A stretch of 64,000 bases of DNA from Dactylosporangium vinaceum (GTDB lineage: Bacteria > Actinomycetota > Actinomycetes > Mycobacteriales > Micromonosporaceae): the NCBI RefSeq assembly GCF_019904175.1, contig NZ_CP061913.1:3596001-3660000 (forward strand). Direction: 5' to 3'. The notes under the pieces are model-generated. The model was not told the origin of the DNA. It saw nothing but the letters and a program-made list of their open reading frames with translations, and made no database searches. Positions 1 to 9,308 of this stretch are shown here, piece by piece (position 1 is the stretch's first letter; every line of letters begins with the position of its first letter). A program made the translations under genes and the position numbers.

Positions 1-2
1 CC

Positions 3-1241
3 CACACCGAGGCCTCGGCCACCGGGCGGCGGATGACGGCCCTGCGCGAGGAGGCCCGGCGGAAGGTGCGCGCGGCGGTCCAGGCGACCGACCGGCACGC
101 GGTGATCTTCTGCGGGTCCGGCTCCACGGCCGCGATCGACAAGTTCATCCGGATCATCGCCGGCGGGGGATGGCCGCGGCCTGTCGTGTTCGTGGGGCCG
201 TACGAGCACCACTCCAACGAGCTGCTGTGGCGCGAGTCCGGCGCCGAGGTCATCCGTACGACCTGGGCCGGCCTGGAGGGGCACCTGCGCGCCAACGCCG
301 GACGGACCATGATCGGCTCGTTCTCGGCCGGGTCGAACGTGACGGGCGCCCTGGCCGACGTCGACGCCGTCTCCGCGCTGCTGCACCGCTACGACGCCCT
401 GGCCTGCTGGGACTACGCGGCGGCCGGCCCGCACCGGCCGATCCGGGCCCACGACGCCGTGTTCCTGTCGCCGCACAAGTTCCCCGGCGGCCCGGGCACG
501 CCCGGAGTCCTCGTCGTGCGCAAGGACCTGATCCGCAACCCCGTCCCGACGGTCCCCGGCGGCGGCACGATCACCTACGTGCACCCCGGCGCCCGCTACT
601 ACCTGGCCGACCCCGAGCACCGCGAGGAGGGCGGCACTCCGGCGATCATCGAGTCCATCCGGGCCGGCGTCGTCATGCGCCTGCACCGCCAGGTCGGCCT
701 GGACGTGATCCAGCAGCGCGAGACCGGCTACGTCCGGCGGGCGATCCAGGCGTGGCGCGGCAACCCGGCCATCACGATCCTCGGTGACCCGGACGCCGAC
801 CGGCTGCCGATCGTGTCGTTCACCGTCGACGGGCTGCACCACAACCTGGTGGTGACGCTGCTCAGCGACCTGTTCGGGATTCAGGCCCGCGGCGGCTGCT
901 CGTGCGCCGGACCGTATGGGCACGACCTGCTCGGCATCGGCCCGCAGCAGGCCGAGCACCTGGCGGAGCAGGCCCGGGCCGGCTGGCTGGGGGTGAAGCC
1001 CGGCTGGGCCCGGGTGAGCTTCGCGTACTACCTCGGTGAAGACGAGTTCGCCTACATCGTGGACGCGGTGCAGTTCCTCGCCGCGCATGGCGCCGGGTTC
1101 AAGGCGCTGTACGGATTCGACGAGCGTGACGGAGTGTGGCGGCACCGTCACTTCAGGGCGAACGGCGCGCTCACGGCGGTACAGACGCGGGATCTTCGGG
1201 GTTTTCTCGACGACGCACAGGGAATCCTGGCGGTCCCCTAA
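3..1241 (+). CDS. Class V aminotransferase-fold PLP enzyme (5' end outside window)
   Basis: The frame is open from base 3, and the residues before the first ATG at base 33 (HTEASATGRR) fit the family, so the gene begins before the window. It is a fold-type I PLP-dependent enzyme of the class V aminotransferase/cysteine desulfurase group. The 'LSPHKFPGG' segment carries the lysine expected to bind PLP (codon 477-479). 'RGGCSCAGPYGH' near bases 888-925 is a Cys-containing loop like that of desulfurase-related members. No sulfur-acceptor or Fe-S gene is adjacent, so the substrate cannot be assigned. A 50-base gap separates it from the kinase cassette; there is no sign of translational coupling. 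Confidence 0.85.
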   Translation, partial: HTEASATGRRMTALREEARRKVRAAVQATDRHAVIFCGSGSTAAIDKFIRIIAGGGWPRPVVFVGPYEHHSNELLWRESGAEVIRTTWAGLEGHLRANAGRTMIGSFSAGSNVTGALADVDAVSALLHRYDALACWDYAAAGPHRPIRAHDAVFLSPHKFPGGPGTPGVLVVRKDLIRNPVPTVPGGGTITYVHPGARYYLADPEHREEGGTPAIIESIRAGVVMRLHRQVGLDVIQQRETGYVRRAIQAWRGNPAITILGDPDADRLPIVSFTVDGLHHNLVVTLLSDLFGIQARGGCSCAGPYGHDLLGIGPQQAEHLAEQARAGWLGVKPGWARVSFAYYLGEDEFAYIVDAVQFLAAHGAGFKALYGFDERDGVWRHRHFRANGALTAVQTRDLRGFLDDAQGILAVP

Positions 1242-1291
1242 GGATTCGCCCCGGTTGCGCGGGGAGGGCACCATTGGTGTCGTGAGCAGCG

Positions 1292-3229
1292 GTGGTTGAG
1301 CCCTTACGGCCGGAGGACCCGCGGCGGCTCGGGCCGTACCGGCTTCTCGGGCGGCTCGGCGCCGGCGGCATGGGGCAGGTCTTCCTGGGCCGGGACCCGG
1401 CCGGCGCGGCGGCCGCCGTGAAGACGCTGCACCTGGGGGCCGGCTACGACGCCGAGCTCGTCGAGCGGTTCCGGCGGGAGGTGGAGTCGGCGGCGAAGAT
1501 CCGGTCGGAGTACACCGCGCGGGTCCTCGACGCCGACCCCGCCGGCGCGCCGCCGTGGCTGGCCACCGAGTATCTGGCCGGGCTGACCCTGGCCGAGGTG
1601 GAGGACCTGGCCGGGGCGCTGCCGGAGGAGCTCGTGCGGCGGCTCGGGGCGGCGCTGGCCGGTGGGCTCGCCGCGATCCACAGCGCGCGGGTCGTGCACC
1701 GCGATCTCAAGCCGAGCAATGTGCTCGTCCTCGCCGACCAGATCAAGATCATCGACTTCGGGATCGCCCGGCCGGACGACGCGCCGCGGCTCACGGCGTC
1801 GCAGTACTTCCACGGCACCGTCGGCTACATCGCGCCCGAGCGGTTCGCCGGCAAGGCGGGCACGCCGGCCTCCGACGTGTTCGCGCTCGCGGCGATGCTG
1901 GTGCGGGCCGCGACCGGCCGGCTGCCGTTCGAGGGCGCCAACATGGCCGAGTACCTCTACGCCGTGCACTACAGCGCCCCCAACCTCGTCGGCGTGCCGG
2001 CCGGGATGACGTGGACGCTGCGCAAGTGCCTGGAGGCCGCACCCGAGGACCGGCCCACCGCGCGGCAGGTCCGCGAGCGGCTGGCCGCCGGGCTGCCGGA
2101 GCCCGCCGGGCCGTGGCTGCCCGCGCCGGTCCTCGCCGCGATCGCCGGGCGGCAGCGCGCCGCGGCCGGGCTGCTGCGGCAGGGCCGCGACCGGCCGTGG
2201 CGGGCCGGGCACGCGATGGTCCGCGGCGAGATCGTGGTCGCCGGCCCGACGGTGGTCCTCAGCGCCGACGACGGTGTACAGGCATTGGAGGCCGGCGACG
2301 GTACCGTCCGCTGGCGCCACCCCGAGCCCACCGCCCCCGGCTACCGGCCCCTCGTCGCGGGCGACACGGTGATCAGCCCGGCCCCGAAGCGCCTGGTCGC
2401 CCTGGACCTGCAGACCGGCCGGGAGCGCTGGGCGCTGCCGGTCGCGCCGCACGGCGAGCCGGTCTACGCCCACGGCCTGGTCCACGTGCTCGGCCCGGGC
2501 AAGCGCAACCTGTTCGCCCTGGACGCCGACACCGGCGCCGAGGTGTGGCGGACCGCGGCGGCCGCCCTGCGCCCGGTGCCGGTGCCCGCCGGCGTCGCGA
2601 TCGTGCAGGGGCTCATGGTCAGGGAGCGGCGCTTCGACGGCACCGCTGGCTGGTCCCACGGCGAACTGCCCGCCCCGGCCGGTGGCCTCACCGCCGCGGG
2701 TGACCTGGTCCTCGTCCGGTCCGGCGATGCCCTGCTCGGCCTGGGCGCCCGGGACGGGGCGCTGCGGCTGCGGCGGACCGGGCTGCCGCCGCGGGTCGCG
2801 CCGGCGGCGACCGCCGAGATCGTCGTGCAGCCGGCGGCGGGGGAGCTGCTCGGCCTCGACCCGGCCGACGGGTCGCTCCGGTGGCGTTTCGCGCTGGCGC
2901 ACGACCGGGGCACGCCGCACGCGGTCCCCGGGGCCGTGTTCGTCACCGAGCCCGAGAGCCTGACCGCGCTCGGGCCCGACGGCGAGGTCCGGTGGAGGGT
3001 GCCGGGCATCGCCGTGTGGCCGGGGGTGCACGCGACCGGGACACTGGTGTATGTGGTCGACGCCGGCGTGCTGCGCGCCTACTCGCGCCACGACGGCACC
3101 GTCCGCTGGTCCGCGCCCGACATCCGCGTCACCCGCGCGCCGGTCGCCGGTGACGGTGTCCTGTACGTCGACAACGGATACACCTTGTTCGCCATCAACG
3201 CCGACGACGGGGAGCGACTGCCCACATGA
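1292..3229 (+). CDS. Ser/Thr protein kinase with C-terminal PQQ-like beta-propeller
   Basis: An N-terminal Hanks-type kinase domain (about residues 16-275) has the Gly-rich loop 'LGAGGMGQV', catalytic Lys44, the 'HRDLKPSN' loop (His136, Asp138) and 'DFGIA' (Asp155), so it should be catalytically active. Residues about 310-645 are repeated 'D..DG..RW' blades of a PQQ-like propeller, probably a ligand or protein sensor. No membrane helix is visible, so the layout is the soluble one of Streptomyces AfsK rather than PknB/PknD. The start is GTG; an in-frame GTG at 1277 hits a stop at once. It is the first gene of a five-gene cassette; its TGA overlaps the ATG of the next gene. Its likely role is phosphorylating cassette partners (inference). 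Confidence 0.9.
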   Translation: MVEPLRPEDPRRLGPYRLLGRLGAGGMGQVFLGRDPAGAAAAVKTLHLGAGYDAELVERFRREVESAAKIRSEYTARVLDADPAGAPPWLATEYLAGLTLAEVEDLAGALPEELVRRLGAALAGGLAAIHSARVVHRDLKPSNVLVLADQIKIIDFGIARPDDAPRLTASQYFHGTVGYIAPERFAGKAGTPASDVFALAAMLVRAATGRLPFEGANMAEYLYAVHYSAPNLVGVPAGMTWTLRKCLEAAPEDRPTARQVRERLAAGLPEPAGPWLPAPVLAAIAGRQRAAAGLLRQGRDRPWRAGHAMVRGEIVVAGPTVVLSADDGVQALEAGDGTVRWRHPEPTAPGYRPLVAGDTVISPAPKRLVALDLQTGRERWALPVAPHGEPVYAHGLVHVLGPGKRNLFALDADTGAEVWRTAAAALRPVPVPAGVAIVQGLMVRERRFDGTAGWSHGELPAPAGGLTAAGDLVLVRSGDALLGLGARDGALRLRRTGLPPRVAPAATAEIVVQPAAGELLGLDPADGSLRWRFALAHDRGTPHAVPGAVFVTEPESLTALGPDGEVRWRVPGIAVWPGVHATGTLVYVVDAGVLRAYSRHDGTVRWSAPDIRVTRAPVAGDGVLYVDNGYTLFAINADDGERLPT

Positions 3230-4332
3230 CGGTGCACATCGAGTTCGACGCGGACCGGCGGTTCACGGACCAGTTCGAGCTGCAGTGGGGCCGCCTGGCC
3301 GCGACCGGTGAGCGGGTGCTGCGCCGGACCGCCCGCAACGCCGACGCGCAGCGGCTCGTGCGGGCCGAGGTGCACGCCGGGCGGCTGCTCGACGCGCTGC
3401 CCGGCACCACCTACCCGGTGCAGCTGTGCCGGGTCGTCGAGCACGACCTGACCGGTGCCAGTGCGCACGTGACGAGCACCTACCGGGGTGTGCCGGTGGC
3501 CGGGCAGCCCGGTGCGCCGCTGCCGGAGACGCTGCTGAAGATCTTCGGTGACCTGCTCGTGGCGATCCAGACCCTGGCCAAGGCCGGGCTGACCCACGGC
3601 GCGATCGTGCCCGAGTTCGTGCTCTGGGACGGCACGCACGCCCAGCTGGTCAACCTCGGCGAGGCGGTCGCGGTCGGCGAGCCGGCCCGGGCCGCCCTCG
3701 ACCCGCAGTGGCAGCCGCCGGCCGGCCCCGACGGGCTGCGCCTGGCGACCGAGGCCGACGACGTGTACCAGGCCGGGATGGTCGTGTTCTGCATCGCCCT
3801 GCAGCGCGGCCCGGCCGGCCCGGCGCAGGTGCGCGAGGAGCTCGGCCGGGGCGGCGGCTCGGCCCTGTCGGCGCTGCTCGAGGGCGTCTTCGCCGACGAC
3901 CCGCGGGACCGCCCCGACGCCCACGAGCTGCTGCGGCGGGTCGAGGAGGCGCGGTACGAGCCGGTCTGGCAGAGCCCCGACCCGGCCGACGCCACCACCG
4001 CCACGATCAAGATCCCGCAGCAGTACTCCCCGGTGCCCGCGACCATGCCGGTCCCCGTGTCCGGGCCGCCGACCGCGCGGGCCGCGGTGGCGCTGAGCCC
4101 GGCCCGCGACGAGTTCCGGCGGCTGGTCGAGGCCAAGCAGCAGTACCGCCAGGCCCGCAACGCCCCGCAGCGGGTCGCCTGGCGATGGTGCCGCAGCCTT
4201 GTCGACGTACTGTGGTACAGCCGCGACGAGCTGTCGAGCAAGATCATCATGGGCGTGCTCGCGCTCGTCGTCATCGGCGTGCCGCTGACGCTCATCGTGC
4301 TCATCGTGCACACCGTTGGAGGGTCCAAGTGA
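3226..4332 (+). CDS. Membrane-anchored pseudokinase-like protein
   Basis: The 368-residue product matches no enzyme outright, but its middle follows a kinase C-lobe without the chemistry. 'HGAIVPEFVLWD' (H124) stands where HRDLKPxNxL would be, 'VNLGEAV' (N143-G145) replaces DFG, 'TEADDVYQAGMVVFCIAL' matches the SDVYSLG helix, and 'DPRDRPDAHELLRRV' matches the terminal RP-A helix. The catalytic Asp, Lys and metal-binding Asp are missing, so it should be a pseudokinase. A single hydrophobic helix (about 338-360) ends the protein. It overlaps the kinase by ATGA and the GTPase by GTGA, so the three should be made together. A scaffold or allosteric role is inference. Confidence 0.7.
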   Translation: MTVHIEFDADRRFTDQFELQWGRLAATGERVLRRTARNADAQRLVRAEVHAGRLLDALPGTTYPVQLCRVVEHDLTGASAHVTSTYRGVPVAGQPGAPLPETLLKIFGDLLVAIQTLAKAGLTHGAIVPEFVLWDGTHAQLVNLGEAVAVGEPARAALDPQWQPPAGPDGLRLATEADDVYQAGMVVFCIALQRGPAGPAQVREELGRGGGSALSALLEGVFADDPRDRPDAHELLRRVEEARYEPVWQSPDPADATTATIKIPQQYSPVPATMPVPVSGPPTARAAVALSPARDEFRRLVEAKQQYRQARNAPQRVAWRWCRSLVDVLWYSRDELSSKIIMGVLALVVIGVPLTLIVLIVHTVGGSK

Positions 4333-5435
4333 ACGTCGCGAGCCCGAGCCGGCTCCTCGGCCGCGTGCTCTGCCCGATCTGCCTGCAGTGGATCCACTGG
4401 AGCAAGGCACAGCGGGTCGAGGTCGACATGGAGACCCAGCAGCACCGGCCGTTCCGCCCGCGCGGCGCCGACGAGACCAAGGAGGCGTTCGCCGAGCGGC
4501 GCCTCGGCGCGCAGCGCTCCTGCACGCTCATGCGCGACGGCATGGCGACCACCCACTACCTGCCGGACCGCTACGGCGACTACGGCGACCCGATCGTCAT
4601 CGGCCTGGTCGGGCACCGGGCGGCCGGCAAGACGCTGCTGCTGGCCGCGATGGTCGAGGCGCTGCGCAACAACCTCGAGCTGGCCGACCTGGGCCTGCGG
4701 GTCGAGCGGCTCGACGAGGCGATCGAGCACAACTACATGACCCGCTACGTCGAGCCGTTCTGCCACCGCCGCGAGCAGCTGCCGCTGACCCAGATCAGCC
4801 CGATCGCGTTCAGCTACGTGGCCAAGGTCTACAGTGCCCACGCCCGCCGCGACTTCGCCGTCGCGTTCTTCGACGTGGCCGGCGAGCAGCTGCGCCGGCG
4901 CCGCTCCGGCGACCGGTTCCTGGACACGTCGTTCCTGTCCGCGGTCAACGCGCTCATCTTCGTCATCGACCCGGAGAAGGCGCTGCCCTCCGCGCTCGGG
5001 GAGCCCGCGACCGTCTACGGCGACCCGGCGTTCAACGCGGTCATGGACCGCCTCGTCGAGGTCCGGGGCGAGAAGGGCACCCAGTTCCTGCCGATCCCGG
5101 CGGCGATGGTGGTGGCCAAGTCCGACCTGCTCGCCCCGCGCCGGCCCGAGGTCGCGAAGTGGCTCGACCGCGACGACAACACGCGCCTGCAGACAGTCGC
5201 CGAGGAGAGCGAGGAGGTGTACGAGTTCCTCGCCAACAACGGCGCCGAGCGGTTCCTGCCGCCGGTGAACCGGGTGAGCGACGTGAGCCTGCACTACGCC
5301 TCCGCGGCCGGTGTCGCGCCGCGCGACGGGCACTTCCCGGCCGAGGGCTTCGGCCCGCGCCGGGTGCTGCGCCCGCTGCTGTCGCTGTTCGCCATGACCG
5401 GCGTGCTCGACCGGGCAGTGCTGGGGGACCGATGA
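4329..5435 (+). CDS. TRAFAC-type (DO-GTPase family) GTPase
   Basis: The 368-residue product has a P-loop 'GHRAAGKT' (95-102), a switch-II-like 'FDVAGEQ' (D182-G185-E186) and 'AKSD' (263-266) in the place of NKxD. The N terminus has 'CPIC' (C15, C18) and a further Cys65, like a degraded zinc ribbon. This matches the 'double-GTPase' TRAFAC domains that bacterial surveys place next to GAP1 proteins; the family name is from memory. The GTG start is chosen because GGAGG lies 7 bases upstream and the codon overlaps the stop of the preceding gene. It is 22 bases upstream of the GAP1-like gene, its expected partner. Confidence 0.75.
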   Translation: MNVASPSRLLGRVLCPICLQWIHWSKAQRVEVDMETQQHRPFRPRGADETKEAFAERRLGAQRSCTLMRDGMATTHYLPDRYGDYGDPIVIGLVGHRAAGKTLLLAAMVEALRNNLELADLGLRVERLDEAIEHNYMTRYVEPFCHRREQLPLTQISPIAFSYVAKVYSAHARRDFAVAFFDVAGEQLRRRRSGDRFLDTSFLSAVNALIFVIDPEKALPSALGEPATVYGDPAFNAVMDRLVEVRGEKGTQFLPIPAAMVVAKSDLLAPRRPEVAKWLDRDDNTRLQTVAEESEEVYEFLANNGAERFLPPVNRVSDVSLHYASAAGVAPRDGHFPAEGFGPRRVLRPLLSLFAMTGVLDRAVLGDR

Positions 5436-5457
5436 GCCGACGACTGGATGGAGCGCG

Positions 5458-7425
5458 ATGACCTCGCCTTCGGGGCGCATTGACCAGATCGTGTTCCGCT
5501 GGCGCACCCGGGCGTCGGCCGGCGGCGGCCAGGACGGTGTCGGGCCGGACGCCACCTCGCTCACGGAGTCCGCCGTCGCGTGGTGGGACGAGCGGCTGGC
5601 GCTGCGCATCACCCGTGCGCCCGGGCGCAACGAGCGGCCGTCGCTGGCCTACCTGCGCGTCGACGCGTACGGGGTCGTCCTGCACAAGGTCCCGGCCCGC
5701 GACGACCACGGCCGGCCCGGTGCCGCCGTCGCGCACGCCCTCATCGGCCCGGCCGAGCTGATCAACGTCCAGCTGGCGCTGGGCCTGGAGCACTGGCCGC
5801 ACTGGGCCGGGCGCAACGACCCCGGCGCCTACCCGCCGGGCCGGGTCGGCACCGTGCCGTTCGCGGTGCTGCGCGAGCACGCCGACGCCGCGCTGGCCCA
5901 GCCGGTCAACGACCCCGGCGGCGCCTTCGACGAGCTGCTCGACCGGGTCCTGGCCAACCCGGCCGCCCCGCTCACCGTGGTCATGCCCGACGCGCCCGCC
6001 ACCGCCCTCGTCCGCGGCCTCGTCGACGTGCTCGGCGACGTGCGGGACCTGACGTTCGCGGCCAACGAGGACGACGACACCGACCCGGACCTGCCCCGGC
6101 TGGTCTTCCTCGACGCGGTCACCGGCGGCTCCGGCTACGCCGCCACCCGCGAGCGGCTCTACCCCGGCCAGCCCGGCGCCCGCGTCGACGGCTTCACCCA
6201 GCAGCTGGCCGACATGTGGCGCCGCGGCGGCGCGGCCGAGCTCGCCCCGCTGCGCGGCGGCCGCAGCCTGTCCCGCGCCGCCGACGTGCAGCAGTGGGAG
6301 CGCGAGGTCGTCGTCGGCGGGCGCATCCTGCAGACGACGCTACTGGAGGCGGTCACCACCGGCCAGGCCGCGCCCGAGCACCTGGAGCTGCTGCACACCG
6401 AGGCCGGGCAGCGCCAGATCGAGGCGGAGGCGGCCAAGCTCAACGACGGCGACCTCGCCACCGCCTACCAGACCTGGCAGCCCGGCGGTCAGGTCGCCAC
6501 CCGCTACCCGGGCGCGTCACAGGTCATCACCCGCCTCGTCGTGCAGCGGGCCATGCGCAGCGGCGCCAGCAAGACGCTGCGGGAGGCGCTGAAGCGCTCC
6601 GCGTTCGACCCCGAGCTCGTCGACGCGCACCTGCGCGCCTGGGCCGCGCACGGCCGCAACGCCAACGCCGGGCCGGCCGCGATCGTGGAGCTGGCCCAGC
6701 TCGCCGCCTCGTTCGGGGTGCCACCGGCCCTGCAGGCACCCGGGATGCGGGCCCTCATGGACCGCATCTCGCTGGCCGACCTGATCGAGCTGGCCAACCG
6801 CTACACCGGCTCGAACGTCCACACGGCCGAGCTGCTGCTCAGCGCGGCCGAGGGGCGCGGGTTCGACCCGGGCGCGCTCGACGCGGCGCAGATGGCCCTG
6901 GAGCGCACCGACTACCTCATCTACTGCATCCCGTTCCTGCCCGGCGACGCGCGGATCGCCCAGGACCGCTGGCAGCGGCTGCTGCGGGCGGTCTTCGGGG
7001 CGCAGCTCGGCGACGAGCACGGGCGCGTGCACCACGACGTCCTGAAGTTCCTCGGGCGCAAGGACGCACCGGAGGTACCCCCGGCGCTGGCATTCGCCCT
7101 TCGCACGTTTCCCGGGACCCTGACCGGCAAGGCGCGGGTCGATCAGCTCGCGGCGCGGGACTTCTATCTGGCCGCCGGGCTCGAGGACATCTGGCCGGAG
7201 CGCGACGAGCTGCTGCGGGCCGAGCGCACCACGAAGGTGATGCGGCAGCGTTCGTCGCACGGCGACTCGGCCGGGACCGTCACCCGCTCGGCCGTTGCCG
7301 CCGCTCCCGCGCGCGTGCGCCGCAGCGTCGAGCCGCGGCTGCTGATGATCATCGGCGGGGCCGCGCTCGTCGTCGTGGCGCTCGTCGCCGTCGTCATCTT
7401 CGCCATGTCGGGGGGATCGCAGTGA
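5458..7425 (+). CDS. GAP1-like GTPase-associated protein with C-terminal membrane anchor
   Basis: The 655-residue product begins 'GRIDQIVFRWR', followed by a 'SLAYLRV..YGVVLHKV' core and a long helical middle. This is the architecture of GTPase-associated protein 1 (GAP1-N2/M/C), found beside DO-type GTPases. Nothing in it suggests an enzyme. Residues about 633-652 ('LLMIIGGAALVVVALVAVVI') form one C-terminal membrane helix, preceded by an Arg-rich stretch, so most of the protein should sit in the cytoplasm on the inner face. It follows the GTPase closely and overlaps the Hsp70-type gene by GTGA. Family assignment is by remembered pattern and context and needs a profile search. Confidence 0.65.
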   Translation: MTSPSGRIDQIVFRWRTRASAGGGQDGVGPDATSLTESAVAWWDERLALRITRAPGRNERPSLAYLRVDAYGVVLHKVPARDDHGRPGAAVAHALIGPAELINVQLALGLEHWPHWAGRNDPGAYPPGRVGTVPFAVLREHADAALAQPVNDPGGAFDELLDRVLANPAAPLTVVMPDAPATALVRGLVDVLGDVRDLTFAANEDDDTDPDLPRLVFLDAVTGGSGYAATRERLYPGQPGARVDGFTQQLADMWRRGGAAELAPLRGGRSLSRAADVQQWEREVVVGGRILQTTLLEAVTTGQAAPEHLELLHTEAGQRQIEAEAAKLNDGDLATAYQTWQPGGQVATRYPGASQVITRLVVQRAMRSGASKTLREALKRSAFDPELVDAHLRAWAAHGRNANAGPAAIVELAQLAASFGVPPALQAPGMRALMDRISLADLIELANRYTGSNVHTAELLLSAAEGRGFDPGALDAAQMALERTDYLIYCIPFLPGDARIAQDRWQRLLRAVFGAQLGDEHGRVHHDVLKFLGRKDAPEVPPALAFALRTFPGTLTGKARVDQLAARDFYLAAGLEDIWPERDELLRAERTTKVMRQRSSHGDSAGTVTRSAVAAAPARVRRSVEPRLLMIIGGAALVVVALVAVVIFAMSGGSQ

Positions 7426-9203
7426 GCACCGAGTTCCGGCTCAGCATCGACTACGGCACGACCAACACGGTCGCCTACCTGCAGCCGCCGGGCGAGGCGC
7501 CGTTCGCGCTGCAGTTCAACGGCGGGCCGCTGCTGCCGTCGGCGGTCTGGGCCGACGAGCACCGCTCGCTCGTCACCGGCCACAACGCGGTGCGCTCGGC
7601 CCGGCTCGACCCCGGCCGCTACGAGCCCAACCCGAAGCGGCGCATCGGCGAGCGGAAGGTGCTGCTGGGCGGCGACGAGTTCGACATCGCCCAGCTGATC
7701 GGGGCCACCCTCGCGCAGGTCTACGGCGAGGCCGTCCGCATGGCCCGCACCGACCGGCTGCGGGTCGTGCTCACCCACCCGGCCGCGTGGTCGGCCGACC
7801 GGCAGGGCGTCCTGCGCGCCGCCGCCGGGCACGCCGGGCTGCACCAGCCGACGCTCGTCAGCGAGCCCGAGGCGGCCGCGGCCCAGCTGATCGCGTCCGG
7901 CGCGGCCGTCGCCGACGGCGACCCGCTCGTCGTCTACGACCTCGGCGCCGGCACCTGCGACGTGACGGCGGTGCTGCGCACCGGGCGCGAGTTCCAGCAG
8001 CTGGCCAAGGCCGGCGTCGACGACGTCGGCGGCCTCGACCTCGACGAGGTGGTGCAGAAGCGGGTCGGGCGCACGATCGGCGACCGGTACCCGGACGAGT
8101 GGGCCCGCCTCATGGAGCCCGAGGGGACCGACCGCTGGCTGGCCCGGCTGCTCTGGGACGACTGCCGCGGCGCGAAGGAGCGGCTCAGCACCGAGCGGGT
8201 CGCCCGGGTCCAGGTGCCGCTCATCGACGAGGACGTGTCGGTGACCCGCGGCGACTTCGAGCGCGACGCCCGGCCGCTGCTGCAGCGCACGGTCGCGATG
8301 ACCGAGCAGGTGCTGCGCCGGGCGAAGATCGGCCGGGACGACCGGGCCGAGCTGTTCCTCGTCGGCGGGGCCACCCGCACGCCGCTCGTCGGCACCCTGC
8401 TCGGGCAGGCGACGGGCCGCTCGCCCCGGCGGGTCGAGCACCCGGAGCTCGTCGTGGCCGAGGGGGCGCTGCGCTACCTGGCGATGCAGGCCAACGAGCC
8501 CGCACCCCGGCCCCGCACGATGCAGATGCCCGCGACCCCCGCCACGCCGATGACCCCGGTGACGCCGGCCGCCCCGCAGACCCTGCAGGAGCCGGTCGTC
8601 GTCGACGCGGCGCCGCCCACGCGCCGCGAGTCCGTCACGGTGAAGCTGCCGCCGCAGCCCGCCCCGGCCTTCGCCCCGCCGCCGGGCGCGTACGGGGCTC
8701 CGCCGCCACCGGTGCAGGACAAGCGCAAGCTGATCCCCAACCCGTACCGGTTCCACGGGGCGGCGACGTTCCGGTTCGCCGCGGTCCTGGCCGTGGGCCT
8801 GGTCCTCGGGTTCTTCGACGGGGTCCTGTTCACGGTGCTGAGCTGGCTGCTCATCCTCGGCGGCGGCGCGGGCACGGCGTGGAAGCTGTTCCAGTGGGCG
8901 CTCAGCGCCCGTGACACCCGGCCGCTGCGCATCGACGGCACCGGCATCACCGTGACCAAGGGCGGGCAGGACACGACGTTCCCGTGGTCGCTGATGGCGA
9001 CGGTGTACATCCGGCCGTACCGCTCGACCCGGTGGCTGGTGTGCACGCCGGCGTCCAACACCGCGCTGGGCAGCGACCACGGCACGGCCCGGTTCTGGTC
9101 GCGGCCCTACAGCGTGTTCTTCCTGACGAGCACCGGTGGGTTCGGCGACGATCTGGTGAAGGAGGCGCTGGAGCAGTACGCGGGGGAGCGCTACCCGCAC
9201 TGA
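7422..9203 (+). CDS. Hsp70-type ATPase fused to two membrane helices and a PH-like domain
   Basis: The N-terminal 370 residues are an actin/Hsp70-fold ATPase: phosphate-1 'IDYGTTNT' (D10), phosphate-2 'YDLGAGTCDVT' (D173) and adenosine motif 'LVGGATRTPLV' (about 313-323). The usual Hsp70 substrate-binding domain is absent. A Pro-rich linker (about 375-440) leads instead to two hydrophobic helices (about 449-487) and a C-terminal PH-like module ('LRIDGTGITVTKGGQ', 'FPWSLMATVYI'). The GTG start overlaps the GAP1 stop and has GGGGGA upstream. The protein would sit on the inner membrane face as the last member of the cassette. A second membrane-bound Hsp70-like protein lies at 25224-28637. Confidence 0.85.
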   Translation: MSTEFRLSIDYGTTNTVAYLQPPGEAPFALQFNGGPLLPSAVWADEHRSLVTGHNAVRSARLDPGRYEPNPKRRIGERKVLLGGDEFDIAQLIGATLAQVYGEAVRMARTDRLRVVLTHPAAWSADRQGVLRAAAGHAGLHQPTLVSEPEAAAAQLIASGAAVADGDPLVVYDLGAGTCDVTAVLRTGREFQQLAKAGVDDVGGLDLDEVVQKRVGRTIGDRYPDEWARLMEPEGTDRWLARLLWDDCRGAKERLSTERVARVQVPLIDEDVSVTRGDFERDARPLLQRTVAMTEQVLRRAKIGRDDRAELFLVGGATRTPLVGTLLGQATGRSPRRVEHPELVVAEGALRYLAMQANEPAPRPRTMQMPATPATPMTPVTPAAPQTLQEPVVVDAAPPTRRESVTVKLPPQPAPAFAPPPGAYGAPPPPVQDKRKLIPNPYRFHGAATFRFAAVLAVGLVLGFFDGVLFTVLSWLLILGGGAGTAWKLFQWALSARDTRPLRIDGTGITVTKGGQDTTFPWSLMATVYIRPYRSTRWLVCTPASNTALGSDHGTARFWSRPYSVFFLTSTGGFGDDLVKEALEQYAGERYPH

Positions 9204-9308
9204 ATAATCGGTTGCCCGGTCGCTCCTTGATCGGCATCCTGGTGCCATGACGTACTGACGGGCTTGAGACGGGTATCCCCACCACCTCTCTTCGAAGGAT
9301 TCTTCCTT

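Noticed and set aside
3079..5630. Very long minus-strand open frames antisense to the kinase/GTPase genes
   Set aside because: They are shadows in GC-rich coding DNA: Arg/Pro/Gly-rich, no motifs, and the plus-strand genes have clear domains and overlaps.
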